Notes: generated from the letters alone by a model not told the origin. A DNA stretch of 64,000 nucleotides from Nocardia niwae NBRC 108934 = DSM 45340 (GCF_001613465.1 NZ_BDCK01000034.1:1-64000), one strand, 5' to 3'; shown: positions 32,874 to 42,044, counted from the stretch's first letter. A program made the numbers and translations.

Positions 32874-34625
32874 GTGCGTACCAACCGGAAATCCCTCGTC
32901 CTGTTCGCCGCACCGGTGCTCGTGCTCGCCGCCTGCTCGTCGGGCCCGGACCAGCCCGACACCGTGGCCGCGCAATTCGCCGAGGCGCTGAACAGCGACG
33001 ACATCGCCGCGGCGGCCGCGCTCACCGACAACCCGGCTTCGGCCTCCGACACCCTCGGCGCGCTCTACCAGGGGCTCGGCAAGGACGTCCGCTTCGAGGT
33101 CCGCTCGGTCGACGACAACGGTTTCGCGCTGGCCGCCACCTGGAAGCTGGGCGACGACGGCAAGTCCGAGTGGACCTACATCACCAACGGCACCGCCCAC
33201 GACGACGGGAACGGCTGGCGGGTGAAGTGGGATCCCGCCACGGTCGCCCCCGGGCTGGCCGCGGGACCGTTGAGCTACAGCAGGGTCTATCCGGCGCCGT
33301 CCCGCATCCTCGACGCCGCGGGCGGCGAACTGATGACCGAGCAGATCGTCACGCTGGTGACCGTCGCTCCCAGCGCCGACCTCACCGCGGTCGCGGATCT
33401 GCTCGGCCCGCTCGCGCCCGGGCTCACCACGCAGTCGCTACAGGCGGAACTGGTCGCGGCGCAAGGAAAGCCGGTCACCGCGATCTCGCTGCGGGAGACG
33501 GACCTCGCCCCGATCCGGGATCGCCTGAGCGCGCTGCCCGGCGTCACCCTCGCGCCGCAGACCCGGCTGCTGACCACCGACAAGGCACTGGCCGCGCCGA
33601 CCCTGTCCGGACTGGCCGAACTGTGGCAGCAGTCCGCCGACGCGCACGCCGGGTGGGCGGTGCGCGCCCAGACGCCGCAGGGCACCGAGCGCGTCGCCGG
33701 GACCGACCCGACGCCCACCGCCGACATCGCGACCACGCTCGATCTCGGCGTGCAGCGCGCGGCCGAGGCGGCGCTCGCCCCGCTCGCCCAGCCCGCCGCG
33801 ATCGTCGCCCTGCGGCCCTCGACCGGTGCGGTCGTCGCGATCGCGCAGAACGCCGCCGCCGACGCACAGGGCCCGATCGCGCTGACCGGGCTCTACCCGC
33901 CGGGTTCGACGTTCAAGACGGTCACCGTCTCGGCCGCGTTGCAGGCGGGGACCGTGACACCCGATACCGTGCTGCCCTGCCCCGGCACCGCGAACATCGA
34001 GGGCCGTCGCATCCCCAACGACAACAATTTCGATCTCGGCTCGGTGCCGCTGCACACCGCGTTCGCCCGGTCCTGCAACACCACGATGGGCGCTCTCGCC
34101 GTGCAATTGCCCGCCGACGCGCTGACGAAAGCGGCCGCACAAGTGGGGCTCGGCATCGATTACGTCACACCCGGCCTGACCACGGTCACCGGAAAAGTTC
34201 CTGCGGCGGGCACCTCCGCGCTGCGGGTGGAGTCGGCGATCGGTCAAGGGCAGGTGACAGCGTCGCCGTTCGGCATGGCCCTCCTCGCCGCGTCCATCGC
34301 CCGCGGCGCGGTGCCCGCGCCGACGCTCGTCGCCGGTAAGCCCGGCACTCCGGACCGGTCCCCGGACGCGCTGCCGCCGCAGGTCGACGACCAGCTGAAA
34401 GCCATGATGCGCGAGACCATCACCGACGGCACCGCGACGCAATTGCGCGACCTTCCCGGGCTGCTCGGCAAAACCGGTACCGCGGAATACATCGATGACG
34501 CCCACGCGCACGGCTGGTTCGTCGGCATCGACGGCGACCTGGCGTTTTCGGTGTTCATCAGCGACGCGGGGAGTTCGGCCCCCGCGGTGGACGCCGCGGG
34601 CCGGATGCTGCGCGCCCGCGAATAA
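32874..34625 (+). CDS. Penicillin-binding lipoprotein (class B transpeptidase)
   Basis: A 583-residue exported protein. It begins with a lipoprotein signal (lipobox VLAAC, C21), then an NTF2-like MecA_N domain (about 28-135), a dimer region, and a transpeptidase domain with the motifs S345TFK348, S400CN402 and K533TG535. It corresponds to the PBP-lipo group of mycobacteria (Rv2864c). It crosslinks peptidoglycan in the cell envelope and should bind beta-lactams. The GTG at 32874 is seven bases after a -10 box TAGGGT (32861-32866), without a Shine-Dalgarno sequence. A Ser/Thr kinase gene follows on the same strand. Confidence 0.92.
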   Translation: MRTNRKSLVLFAAPVLVLAACSSGPDQPDTVAAQFAEALNSDDIAAAAALTDNPASASDTLGALYQGLGKDVRFEVRSVDDNGFALAATWKLGDDGKSEWTYITNGTAHDDGNGWRVKWDPATVAPGLAAGPLSYSRVYPAPSRILDAAGGELMTEQIVTLVTVAPSADLTAVADLLGPLAPGLTTQSLQAELVAAQGKPVTAISLRETDLAPIRDRLSALPGVTLAPQTRLLTTDKALAAPTLSGLAELWQQSADAHAGWAVRAQTPQGTERVAGTDPTPTADIATTLDLGVQRAAEAALAPLAQPAAIVALRPSTGAVVAIAQNAAADAQGPIALTGLYPPGSTFKTVTVSAALQAGTVTPDTVLPCPGTANIEGRRIPNDNNFDLGSVPLHTAFARSCNTTMGALAVQLPADALTKAAAQVGLGIDYVTPGLTTVTGKVPAAGTSALRVESAIGQGQVTASPFGMALLAASIARGAVPAPTLVAGKPGTPDRSPDALPPQVDDQLKAMMRETITDGTATQLRDLPGLLGKTGTAEYIDDAHAHGWFVGIDGDLAFSVFISDAGSSAPAVDAAGRMLRARE

Positions 34626-34724
34626 TCCGTTTCGGGCGATTTGGGGCCGCGGTATGGCCCGGCTGACGCGTGCGAGTATTCCGGCGCCCGCTACACTCAT
34701 CCCCGGACCGCGTGAGTAATCAAT

Positions 34725-36332
34725 ATGCGGGATGTCACGATTTCGAGAAGGTTCGGAGTAGGCGCCATCGATACCGGTCAGTTGATCGCGGAGCATTACC
34801 GCCTGGTCGAGCGGATTGGTAGCGGCGGCACGGGCGTGGTCTGGCGTGCCGTCGACGAACGCCTCCAGCGCTCCGTGGCCGTCAAGCAGATCCACATCCA
34901 ACCGAGCCTGCCCGAGGCCGAACGCGATGTGGTGCGCCAGCGCGCGATCCGGGAGGCCCGCAACGCCGCCCGCTTCCAGCATCCGAACGCGATCGTCGTG
35001 TTCGACATCACCGAGCACGAGGGCGATCCCTGCCTGGTGATGGAGTACCTGAAGTCCAAGAGCCTCGCCGCCGTGATCGCCGCCCAGGGCACCTTGCCGC
35101 TGACCCAGGTCGCGCGCATCGGCGAACAGGTCGCCTCGGCGCTGATCGCCGCCCACCAGGCGGGCATCGTGCATCGCGACGTGAAACCGGGCAACATCCT
35201 GCTCGACGATCACGGAACGGTGAAGATCACCGACTTCGGCATCTCCCGCGCGACCGGCGACGTCACCCTGACCGAGACCGGACTGATCTGCGGCACCGCC
35301 GCCTACCTCGCGCCCGAGGTCGCCCGCGGCTCCGATCCCAGCCCCGCCTCCGACGTGTTCGCGCTGGGCGCCACGCTGTTCCACGCGCTCGAGGGCGAAC
35401 CGCCCTACGGCGCGGGCTCCAACCCGCTCGCGGTGCTCTACGCCGCCGCCAACGGTCAGCTGAGCGAACCGCGCAACGCCGGGCCCGCCACCGATTTCCT
35501 GCTCGACCTGCTCAGCCCCGAGCCGCGCGAGCGCCCGAGCATGCGGGCGGCGCGCGATCACCTCGCCGCGTTCGCCGACGCGGGTCCGGCCCCGGTTGCC
35601 GCCGGGTTCGTGCCCGCCAGCGAGGCGTTCGCCCGGCCCAGAGCGGGCCAGCCCGAATCCGCGACCCGCGAACTGCGGCCCTCGGCGATGGCCTCGGCGC
35701 CGTACACGCCGACCGAGCGTCAGCCGCGTCCCCGCCCCGCGCCCGCGCCGCCCGTCCACCCGGACACCGAGGCGCACCCACGCACGATGGCGCAGCCGCG
35801 TCCGGTGCCGAGGCAGGGGTCGTCGAGCAAGCGCCGCGCGGTGCTGATAGGCGCGCTCATCGGCGCGGTCGCCGTCGTTTCCGTATGGCTGATCAGCGCG
35901 CTCAATGGATCTGGTACGGACTCGCCCCACTCGCAGGCCAGCCCGCCCTCGGTGAGTTCCACGACGACGGCCGGGACCACCTCGGCCATCGCGCCGGAAC
36001 TGGGCCGCAGTCCCAGTTCCGGGGAACGGGTGGATATCGGCGCGGCGGGACGTTTGATAGAGCAGTTCTACGGAGATCCGTCGGGGTCTTGGACCCTGCT
36101 CACACCGGCTGCGCAGAAGGCATACGGGACCGAACAGAGCTTCCGTCAGTACTGGGGTGAGCGGACCATCGACAACTTCGCCACAATCGAGGCGGCGAAG
36201 CGGACGAACAATGATGACGGTTCAGTCGACATGCGTCTGGCCAGCCTCACCATCGAGGGCCAGACCAAGAGCCTGACGTTGCGGGTGATCAGTTCGGGTG
36301 GGCGTCTGCTCATCGACAGCGACACCAAGTAA
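34725..36332 (+). CDS. Membrane serine/threonine protein kinase
   Basis: A 535-residue PknB-like kinase. The kinase domain (about 25-283) has the loop IGSGGTGVV, K54, the catalytic H150RDVKPGN157 and D170FG. A Pro-rich linker leads to one membrane helix (372-393) and an extracellular domain of about 125 residues resembling an NTF2-like fold; there are no PASTA repeats. The start at ATG 34725 is only moderately sure, since no Shine-Dalgarno sequence precedes it. A -10-like TACACT lies at 34692-34697. It is located between a penicillin-binding lipoprotein and a small secreted protein, so a cell-envelope signal is plausible. Confidence 0.9.
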   Translation: MRDVTISRRFGVGAIDTGQLIAEHYRLVERIGSGGTGVVWRAVDERLQRSVAVKQIHIQPSLPEAERDVVRQRAIREARNAARFQHPNAIVVFDITEHEGDPCLVMEYLKSKSLAAVIAAQGTLPLTQVARIGEQVASALIAAHQAGIVHRDVKPGNILLDDHGTVKITDFGISRATGDVTLTETGLICGTAAYLAPEVARGSDPSPASDVFALGATLFHALEGEPPYGAGSNPLAVLYAAANGQLSEPRNAGPATDFLLDLLSPEPRERPSMRAARDHLAAFADAGPAPVAAGFVPASEAFARPRAGQPESATRELRPSAMASAPYTPTERQPRPRPAPAPPVHPDTEAHPRTMAQPRPVPRQGSSSKRRAVLIGALIGAVAVVSVWLISALNGSGTDSPHSQASPPSVSSTTTAGTTSAIAPELGRSPSSGERVDIGAAGRLIEQFYGDPSGSWTLLTPAAQKAYGTEQSFRQYWGERTIDNFATIEAAKRTNNDDGSVDMRLASLTIEGQTKSLTLRVISSGGRLLIDSDTK

Positions 36333-36522
36333 TCCACTTCGCCCGCGGTCGGTCCGCTTCGACTGGTTCGAGGTTGTCGTCGTTGTGTTGCGGGGGTCTC
36401 CGGCCAAGGCCGTCCAGGTCTGGATTGTGCCTGCTTTTCTGCTACCCGCACCGCCTTGCCGCGGGGGAGTCGAGCTGTGCCCGCCATCGCCTCGCAGTCG
36501 GCCGCAGCTCAGCGCTATCGCA

Positions 36523-36551
36523 TTGACAACGTAGCGTCGGCTCAATACCGT
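36523..36551 (+). promoter_or_regulatory. Consensus-like promoter of small secreted protein
   Basis: TTGACA at 36523-36528, 17-base spacer, TACCGT at 36546-36551. This is the most canonical sigma-70-type promoter seen in the window. It predicts a leader of about 40 bases with GAAAGGA before the ATG at 36599. Confidence 0.75.
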
Positions 36552-36598
36552 CCGTGACGGTAGGGCAACTTGAATGCCCTCTGGGGGAAAGGAATTCG

Positions 36599-36898
36599 AT
36601 GAAAGCCACGTCTCATCATGCATGGCGTAGTGCGGCCGTCGTAGGTGCGGCAGTCGGGTCGTTGATGGCGCTCTCGGCCGTCGCTGGTGGCTTCGCGCAG
36701 GCCGATAGGCTCGAGTGCACTCTGAATCTGGTCAACAACGGCGAAGGTATAACCATGACCGAGCTTCAGGCGTGCGATCTCGGTGTAGCGGGCAAGTTCG
36801 ACCAGTGTGTAGACAAGCTGCATTCACCTCCTGCGTCTCGACCTCTCGCCGTTGCGCAGGCGGCGTGCGTGGCGGCGAACCGGCCAGGGGCCAACTAG
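36599..36898 (+). CDS. Small secreted protein with four cysteines
   Basis: A 99-residue protein with a signal peptide ending near residue 35 (ALSAVAGGFAQA). The mature part of about 64 residues has four cysteines (LECTLNL, QACDLG, FDQCVDK, AACVAAN), enough for two disulfides, and looks helical. GAAAGGA stands six bases before the ATG. A strong promoter and a perfect terminator frame it as a single-gene unit. No family recognised; small Cys-rich exported proteins of this kind are common in Nocardia and mycobacteria. Confidence 0.7.
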   Translation: MKATSHHAWRSAAVVGAAVGSLMALSAVAGGFAQADRLECTLNLVNNGEGITMTELQACDLGVAGKFDQCVDKLHSPPASRPLAVAQAACVAANRPGAN

Positions 36899-36926
36899 CG
36901 ACTACGCGGTCCCGGAGTCCTTGATC

Positions 36927-36964
36927 AAGGTGCGGTCGAACTACTACTAGTTCGACCGCACCTT
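36927..36964 (+). terminator. Strong hairpin terminator
   Basis: A 15-bp perfect stem, AAGGTGCGGTCGAAC (36927-36941) with GTTCGACCGCACCTT (36950-36964), and an eight-base loop. It follows the small secreted protein by 28 bases. The downstream tract (CTTC) is only weakly T-rich. It also isolates the histidine operon from upstream readthrough. Confidence 0.8.
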
Positions 36965-37084
36965 CTTCGCCGGCCCCGCTGGAAAAGTGGCGCAGCCTCA
37001 TTTCGGCCCGTAGAAGTCGCTGTGTTGCGTTTGGCGCAGCCCGGCGACACCCGACCACGCGGATAACGGCTGGCGGTGGCCCAT

Positions 37085-37090
37085 TAGGCT
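37085..37090 (+). promoter_or_regulatory. Candidate -10 box of the hisD operon
   Basis: TAGGCT, 54 bases before the hisD ATG, predicts a leader of about 48 bases containing CAAGGA before the start codon. No clear -35 box. The same hexamer is used before hisA and pyk. Confidence 0.4.
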
Positions 37091-37144
37091 GGTAGCGGCA
37101 ACTTTCCTGTTGCGGAATCAGCTGGAGACAAGGACCGACACCAC

Positions 37145-38482
37145 ATGACAACCCGCATCGAGCTCGCCCGCGTCGATCTGCGCGGTCGTACTCCCTCCGT
37201 CGCCGAGCTGCGCGCCGCGCTGCCGCGCGGGGGAGTCGACGTGGACTCGGTGCTGCATCAGGTGCGGCCGGTGGTCGAGGCGATCCGCGATCAGGGCGTG
37301 TCGGCGGCGCTGGAGTTCAGCGAGCGCTTCGACGGCGTGATCCCGGCGACGGTGCGGGTGCCCGCGGCCGAGCTGGAGGCTGCCCTGGAGCGGCTGGACC
37401 CGGCGGTTCGCGCCGCGCTGGAGGAATCCATCGCCCGGGCGCGCAAGGTGCACGCCGATCAGCGGCGCGCCGACAAGACCACCGAGGTGGTACCCGGTGG
37501 CACCGTCACCGAGCGCTGGGTGCCCGTGGAGCGGGTCGGCCTGTACGTGCCGGGCGGCAACGCCGTCTACCCGTCCAGCGTCGTGATGAACGTGGTGCCC
37601 GCGCAGACCGCGGGCGTCGGCTCGCTGGTGGTGGCCTCGCCGCCGCAGGCGCGGTTCGGCGGGCTGCCGCACCCCACCATCCTGGCCGCCGCGCAGCTGC
37701 TCGGCGTCGAGGAGGTGTGGGCGGTCGGCGGCGCCCAGGGCGTCGCGCTGCTGTCCTACGGCGGCGTGGACACCGACGGCACGCAGCTGGAGCCGGTCGA
37801 CCTGATCACCGGGCCGGGCAACATCTACGTCACCGCGGCCAAGCGGCTGTGCCGCGGCCTGGTCGGCATCGACGCCGAGGCGGGCCCTACCGAGATCGCG
37901 ATCCTCGCCGACGCGACCGCCGATCCGGTGCACGTCGCCGCCGACCTGATCAGCCAGGCCGAGCACGATGTGCTGGCCGCGAGCGTGCTGGTCACCGACA
38001 GCGAGCAGCTGGCCGACGCGGTGGACGCGGCGCTGACGGCGCAGTTGACCGTGGTCAAGCACGCCCACCGGGTGAGCGAGGCGCTGCGCGGCAAGCAGTC
38101 TGGCACCGTCCTGGTCGACGACATCGAGCAAGGGCTGCGCGTGGTCAACGCCTACGCCGCCGAGCACCTGGAGATCCAGACCGCCGAGGCGGCCGCGGTC
38201 GCGGCCCGGGTGCGCAGCGCGGGCGCGGTGTTCGTCGGCGCGTACGCGCCGGTCAGCCTGGGCGACTACTGCGCGGGCTCCAACCACGTGCTGCCTACCG
38301 CGGGCTGCGCGCGGCACTCCTCCGGCCTGAGCGTGCAGACCTTCCTGCGCGGCATCCACGTCGTGGAGTACACCGAAGCTGCGCTGAAGGACGTCGCAGG
38401 CCACGTGGTGGCGCTGGCGAACGCCGAGGACCTGCCCGCGCACGGCCAGGCCGTGCAGGCGCGTTTCGAGGCCCTGTCGTGA
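37145..38482 (+). CDS. hisD: Histidinol dehydrogenase
   Basis: A 445-residue zinc enzyme that oxidises L-histidinol to L-histidine in two NAD-dependent steps, the end of the pathway. Visible are VPVERVGLYVPGGNAVYPSS, VNPAQ-type VVPAQTAG, GGAQGVALLSYG, the GPGNIYVTAAKR motif, DAEAGPTEIAI and SQAEHDVLA, with NHVLPTAGCARHSSG near the end. ATG 37145 lies nine bases after AAGGA. It opens the operon hisD-hisC-hisB-hisH; hisC overlaps its stop by four bases. Confidence 0.96.
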   Translation: MTTRIELARVDLRGRTPSVAELRAALPRGGVDVDSVLHQVRPVVEAIRDQGVSAALEFSERFDGVIPATVRVPAAELEAALERLDPAVRAALEESIARARKVHADQRRADKTTEVVPGGTVTERWVPVERVGLYVPGGNAVYPSSVVMNVVPAQTAGVGSLVVASPPQARFGGLPHPTILAAAQLLGVEEVWAVGGAQGVALLSYGGVDTDGTQLEPVDLITGPGNIYVTAAKRLCRGLVGIDAEAGPTEIAILADATADPVHVAADLISQAEHDVLAASVLVTDSEQLADAVDAALTAQLTVVKHAHRVSEALRGKQSGTVLVDDIEQGLRVVNAYAAEHLEIQTAEAAAVAARVRSAGAVFVGAYAPVSLGDYCAGSNHVLPTAGCARHSSGLSVQTFLRGIHVVEYTEAALKDVAGHVVALANAEDLPAHGQAVQARFEALS

Positions 38483-39612
38483 CCCGCGCGGCGAGCGTGC
38501 CCGGCGCGGACCTGACCTTGGACGATCTGCCGCTGCGGGACGACCTGCGCGGCAAGAAGCCCTACGGCGCACCGCAATTGACGGTCCCCGTGCAGCTGAA
38601 CACGAACGAGAACCCGCATCCGCCCAGCCGGGCCCTGATCGACGACGTCGCCGAGTCGATCCGCGCGGCCGCCGCGGACCTGCACCGTTACCCGGACCGC
38701 GACGCCGTCGCGCTGCGCACCGACCTGGCGCGGTATCTGACCGCGCAGACCGGTATCGAGGTCGGCGCCGGCAACGTCTGGGCGGCCAACGGCTCCAACG
38801 AGATCCTGCAGCAGCTGTTGCAGGCCTTCGGCGGACCGGGCCGCAGCGCCCTGGGTTTCGTGCCCTCCTACTCGATGCACCCGATCATCTCCGAAGGCAT
38901 CGACACCGAGTGGATCGAAGCCGAGCGCAGTGCCGACTTCTCCCTCGACATCGATCACGCCTTGGCCGCCATCGCCGAGCGATCGCCGGACGTGGTGTTC
39001 GTGACCAGCCCGAACAATCCCACCGGGCACAGCATCCCGCCGGAGGACCTGGCGCGCATCCTCGCGGCCGCGCCCGGCATCGTGGTGGTCGACGAGGCAT
39101 ACGGCGAGTTCTCCGCGCAACCGAGCGCCATCGGGCTGATCGACCGGTTCCCGGCCAAGCTCGTGGTCACCAGGACGATGAGCAAGGCCTTCGCGTTCGC
39201 GGGCGGGCGGCTCGGCTATCTGGTCGCCGCGCCCGCGGTGATCGACGCGATGCTGCTGGTGCGCTTGCCCTACCACCTGTCGGTGGTCACCCAGGCCGCC
39301 GCGCGCGCGGCCCTGCGGCACGCCGACGAAACCCTCGGCAGCGTCGCCGAAATCGCCGCGCAGCGCGATCGGGTGGCGGCCGCACTGCGCGAACTCGGTT
39401 ACGACGTGATCCCCAGCGACGCCAACTTCCTGCTGTTCGGCCGCTTCGCCGACGCCGCGGCCAGTTGGCGGCGCTACCTCGAGCACGGCGTGCTGATTCG
39501 TGACGTCGGCCTGCCCGGTTATCTGCGCACCACCATCGGCCTCGCCGCCGAGAACGACGAACTGCTGCGGGTCAGTGCGCTGCTGGCTGGCACCGACCTG
39601 GCACCGCGATGA
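38479..39612 (+). CDS. hisC: Histidinol-phosphate aminotransferase
   Basis: A 377-residue PLP aminotransferase of fold type I that makes histidinol phosphate from imidazole acetol phosphate and glutamate. Family marks are VQLNTNENPHPPS, YPDRDAVALR, SPNNPTGHSIP, VVDEAYGEF and the PLP lysine in TRTMSKAFAFAGGRLGY. The start is the GTG at 38479, which overlaps the hisD stop (GTGA). Second gene of the histidine operon. Confidence 0.96.
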   Translation: MTRAASVPGADLTLDDLPLRDDLRGKKPYGAPQLTVPVQLNTNENPHPPSRALIDDVAESIRAAAADLHRYPDRDAVALRTDLARYLTAQTGIEVGAGNVWAANGSNEILQQLLQAFGGPGRSALGFVPSYSMHPIISEGIDTEWIEAERSADFSLDIDHALAAIAERSPDVVFVTSPNNPTGHSIPPEDLARILAAAPGIVVVDEAYGEFSAQPSAIGLIDRFPAKLVVTRTMSKAFAFAGGRLGYLVAAPAVIDAMLLVRLPYHLSVVTQAAARAALRHADETLGSVAEIAAQRDRVAAALRELGYDVIPSDANFLLFGRFADAAASWRRYLEHGVLIRDVGLPGYLRTTIGLAAENDELLRVSALLAGTDLAPR

Positions 39613-39657
39613 ACCAGCGCCGAGCAGCGTTCGGCGCCGATCCGATTGGACGTGAGC

Positions 39658-40272
39658 ATGAGTAGGACCGCCCGGGTGGAGCGGGTCACCAAAGAATCCA
39701 GCATCGTCGTCGAGCTGGATCTGGACGGCACCGGCAAGACCGAGATCGCCACCGGCGTCCCGTTCTACGACCACATGCTGACCGCGCTGGGCGCGCACGC
39801 GAGCTTCGACCTGACGGTGCGCGCCGAGGGCGACATCGAGATCGAGGCACACCATACGGTCGAGGACACCGCGATCGTGTTCGGACAGGCGCTGGGCAAG
39901 GCGCTGGGCGACAAAGCGGGGATCCGGCGCTTCGGCGACGCCTACATCCCGATGGACGAGACGCTGGCGCACGCCGCGGTCGACGTGTCCGGCCGCCCCT
40001 ACTGCGTGCACACCGGCGAGCCGGAGCACTTGGTGCACACCGTGATTCCCGGTTCCGGCCCCGGCGCGCCGTACTCCACCGTGCTCAACCGCCACGTGTT
40101 CGAGTCGATCGCGCTCAACGCGCGGATCGCCCTGCACGTGCGGGTGCTCTACGGACGCGACCAGCACCACGTCACCGAGGCCGAGTTCAAGGCGGTGGCG
40201 CGGGCGCTGCGGGCCGCGGTGGAACCCGACCCCCGGGTGAGCGGGGTCCCGTCGACGAAGGGGACGCTGTGA
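39658..40272 (+). CDS. hisB: Imidazoleglycerol-phosphate dehydratase
   Basis: A monofunctional HisB of 204 residues that dehydrates imidazole glycerol phosphate, with manganese. Key metal-binding motifs are FYDHMLTALGAHASFDL, EIEAHHTVEDTAI, HAAVDVSGRPY and RDQHHVTEAEFKA. The ATG at 39658 is used; a GTG at 39652 is an equally close alternative that adds two residues. The stop overlaps the hisH start. Confidence 0.95.
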   Translation: MSRTARVERVTKESSIVVELDLDGTGKTEIATGVPFYDHMLTALGAHASFDLTVRAEGDIEIEAHHTVEDTAIVFGQALGKALGDKAGIRRFGDAYIPMDETLAHAAVDVSGRPYCVHTGEPEHLVHTVIPGSGPGAPYSTVLNRHVFESIALNARIALHVRVLYGRDQHHVTEAEFKAVARALRAAVEPDPRVSGVPSTKGTL

Positions 40273-40904
40273 GCGCGAAATCGGTGGCTCTGCTCGACTA
40301 CGGCTCCGGCAACCTGCACTCCGCCGAACGGGCGCTGGCCCGCGCGGGCGCGCAGGTCGAGGTGACCGCCGATCCGCAGGCCGTGCTGGCCGCCGACGGC
40401 CTGGTCGTGCCCGGTGTCGGCGCGTTCGCCGCGTGCATGGCGGGACTGCGCGGAGTGCGGGGCGAGCGCCTGATCGGTCAGCGGCTCGCCGGCGGGCGGC
40501 CGGTGCTCGGCATCTGCGTCGGCATGCAGATCCTGTTCGAGCGGGGCGTCGAGTTCGGCGAGGAGGCCGACGGGTGCGCCGAATGGCCCGGCACGGTGGA
40601 ACGGCTGTCCGCTCCGGTGCTGCCGCACATGGGGTGGAATACCGTCGCCGCCCCGTCCGACAGTGTCCTGTTCGCGGGGCTGGACGCGCAGACCCGCTTC
40701 TACTTCGTGCACTCCTATGCCGCGCAGACCTGGGATCTGCCGCCCAGCGAGCATTTCGCCTCGCCCAAGCTGACCTGGTCGGAGCACGGAGTGCCGTTCC
40801 TGGCGGCGGTGGAGAACGGCGCGCTGTCGGCGACCCAGTTCCACCCGGAGAAGTCCGGTGACGCGGGCGCCCACCTGCTGCGCAACTGGGTGAACTCGCT
40901 GTAG
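40269..40904 (+). CDS. hisH: Imidazole glycerol phosphate synthase, glutamine amidotransferase subunit
   Basis: A 211-residue class I glutamine amidotransferase that feeds ammonia to HisF. The nucleophile is in GICVGMQILFE, the partner His and Glu in ATQFHPEKSG, and the start is typical (VALLDYGSGNLHSAERAL). The GTG at 40269 overlaps the hisB stop. A perfect hairpin terminator follows; its partner subunit hisF lies 3.8 kb away, beyond an interrupting block of four genes. Confidence 0.95.
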   Translation: MSAKSVALLDYGSGNLHSAERALARAGAQVEVTADPQAVLAADGLVVPGVGAFAACMAGLRGVRGERLIGQRLAGGRPVLGICVGMQILFERGVEFGEEADGCAEWPGTVERLSAPVLPHMGWNTVAAPSDSVLFAGLDAQTRFYFVHSYAAQTWDLPPSEHFASPKLTWSEHGVPFLAAVENGALSATQFHPEKSGDAGAHLLRNWVNSL

Positions 40905-40908
40905 GGGC

Positions 40909-40935
40909 CGGTCCCGCGCACCGGGCGCGGGACCG
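40909..40935. terminator. Bidirectional hairpin terminator after hisH
   Basis: An 11-bp perfect stem CGGTCCCGCGC / GCGCGGGACCG with a five-base loop, between the convergent ends of hisH (40904) and the secreted-protein gene (40945). No T tract on either side, as is common for actinobacterial terminators. Confidence 0.7.
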
Positions 40936-40944
40936 CCCGCCCGG

Positions 40945-41406
40945 TCAGTGCTTCCTGACCTTGCTGACCAGCCAGCGCCCGTCGACGTTGTCCACGGTCA
41001 CGGTCATCGCCATGCGGCTGGTCTGTGGGAGACCGTCGGTCTCGTCGCTGGTCACCGTCCGCACCACGTCGACGTCCACCTCGGCCCGGGAATCGTCGCC
41101 GGAGACGATGCGGCAGTCGGCCGAGTTGGCTTCGGCGCGGATGTGCGCGGCCTCCGCGCTCGACTGGATGTTGGCGCGGAAATTCTCGAACTCGGCCCGG
41201 AACTCTCCGGTGCTGAGGTCGAGCATCCGGCGGGCGTGTTCGCCGAACCGCGCGTAGTCGTAAGTCGCGGCGGCGGAACCGAATTCGCAGCCGGCCAGGC
41301 GTGCCTCCTCCGGCGGGGCTGCGGTGGCGGCGGGTGCGGCGACGAATGCCGCGGAGCAGGCTGCTGCCGAAAGCGACAGGGCGGCAGCGAGTTTGGATCG
41401 GGACAT
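40945..41406 (-). CDS. Secreted protein, Mce-associated/NTF2-like
   Basis: A 153-residue exported protein with a signal peptide ending near residue 29 (AAPAATAAPP). The mature part is about 120 residues: a helix (RMLDLSTGEFRAEFENFRAN) followed by paired strands (DSRAEVDVDVVRTVTSDE, MAMTVTVDNVDGRWLVSKV), the pattern of Mce-associated or SnoaL-like domains. GAGGAA lies five bases before the ATG. Two cysteines (AGCEFG, ADCRIV) may pair. It interrupts the histidine cluster, on the opposite strand. Confidence 0.72.
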   Translation of the reverse strand: MSRSKLAAALSLSAAACSAAFVAAPAATAAPPEEARLAGCEFGSAAATYDYARFGEHARRMLDLSTGEFRAEFENFRANIQSSAEAAHIRAEANSADCRIVSGDDSRAEVDVDVVRTVTSDETDGLPQTSRMAMTVTVDNVDGRWLVSKVRKH

Positions 41407-41630
41407 GCACTTCCTCGGTGCTAAGGGAAGCGGCGACCGGGGGTGATCGCCGAGCGGAGACGATACCGCCCACGCCGCACGGACCGGTGCGATCTCGCGA
41501 CGAGCCCGCCTCCGGCCCGCGTTCCGGCTACCGCCGCAGTGCTTCCGGGCAGGCCCTGACCCGTCTATGCGGGCTCGCTCCGGATCCGCAGGCGGCGGCC
41601 CGGACCTACGGTCGATGCGAGGAGGTCGCG

Positions 41631-42043
41631 ATGAAGAGCGTCACCGTTCCCCTGACGGTGATCACCGTGGTACGCGGTGGTGGCGTGCTTCGCGTTCGGG
41701 ACGACGGCGGTGGAGACGCTGCCGTCGTATCCCGATATCTTTCCCGACATCCCCGCATCGCTGGAGGTCACCGAGCGGTCATCAGCCGCGTCGCCGTCGG
41801 TGACGTCATGCGCCCGCTCGGCGCGGTGCTGACGCTGTGCGCCTTGATCGCGGGCGCGGTGTCGCTGCGCTACCGGATCGGGCGGCGATGACTCGGTTTC
41901 TCTCCGGCCGCCCTGCTCGGCGGGCAGTTCCTGTTGTCGATCCTCTACCTGTGGCCGCGGGCCTCGGTCCTGTTCGACGACCGGAACGCGCACACGCTCG
42001 CCGCCCTGGCCTGTTACCGCGCGCGTGTGCTGGCCACGCACTG
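41631..42043 (+). pseudogene. Broken small membrane protein gene
   Basis: A strong Shine-Dalgarno sequence GAGGAGG (41619-41625) precedes an ATG at 41631, but the protein can only be followed by switching frames: MKSVTVPLTVITV, then YAVVACFAFGTTAVETLPSY and PDIFPDIPASLEVTER, then ISRVAVGDVMRPLGAVLTLC and ALIAGAVSLRYRIG, then FSPAALLGGQFLLSILYLWP ending at 42043. Joined, these make a membrane protein of about 130 residues with three or four helices. At least three indels are needed. The intact ribosome binding site suggests recent decay. Confidence 0.6.
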
Positions 42044-42044
42044 A

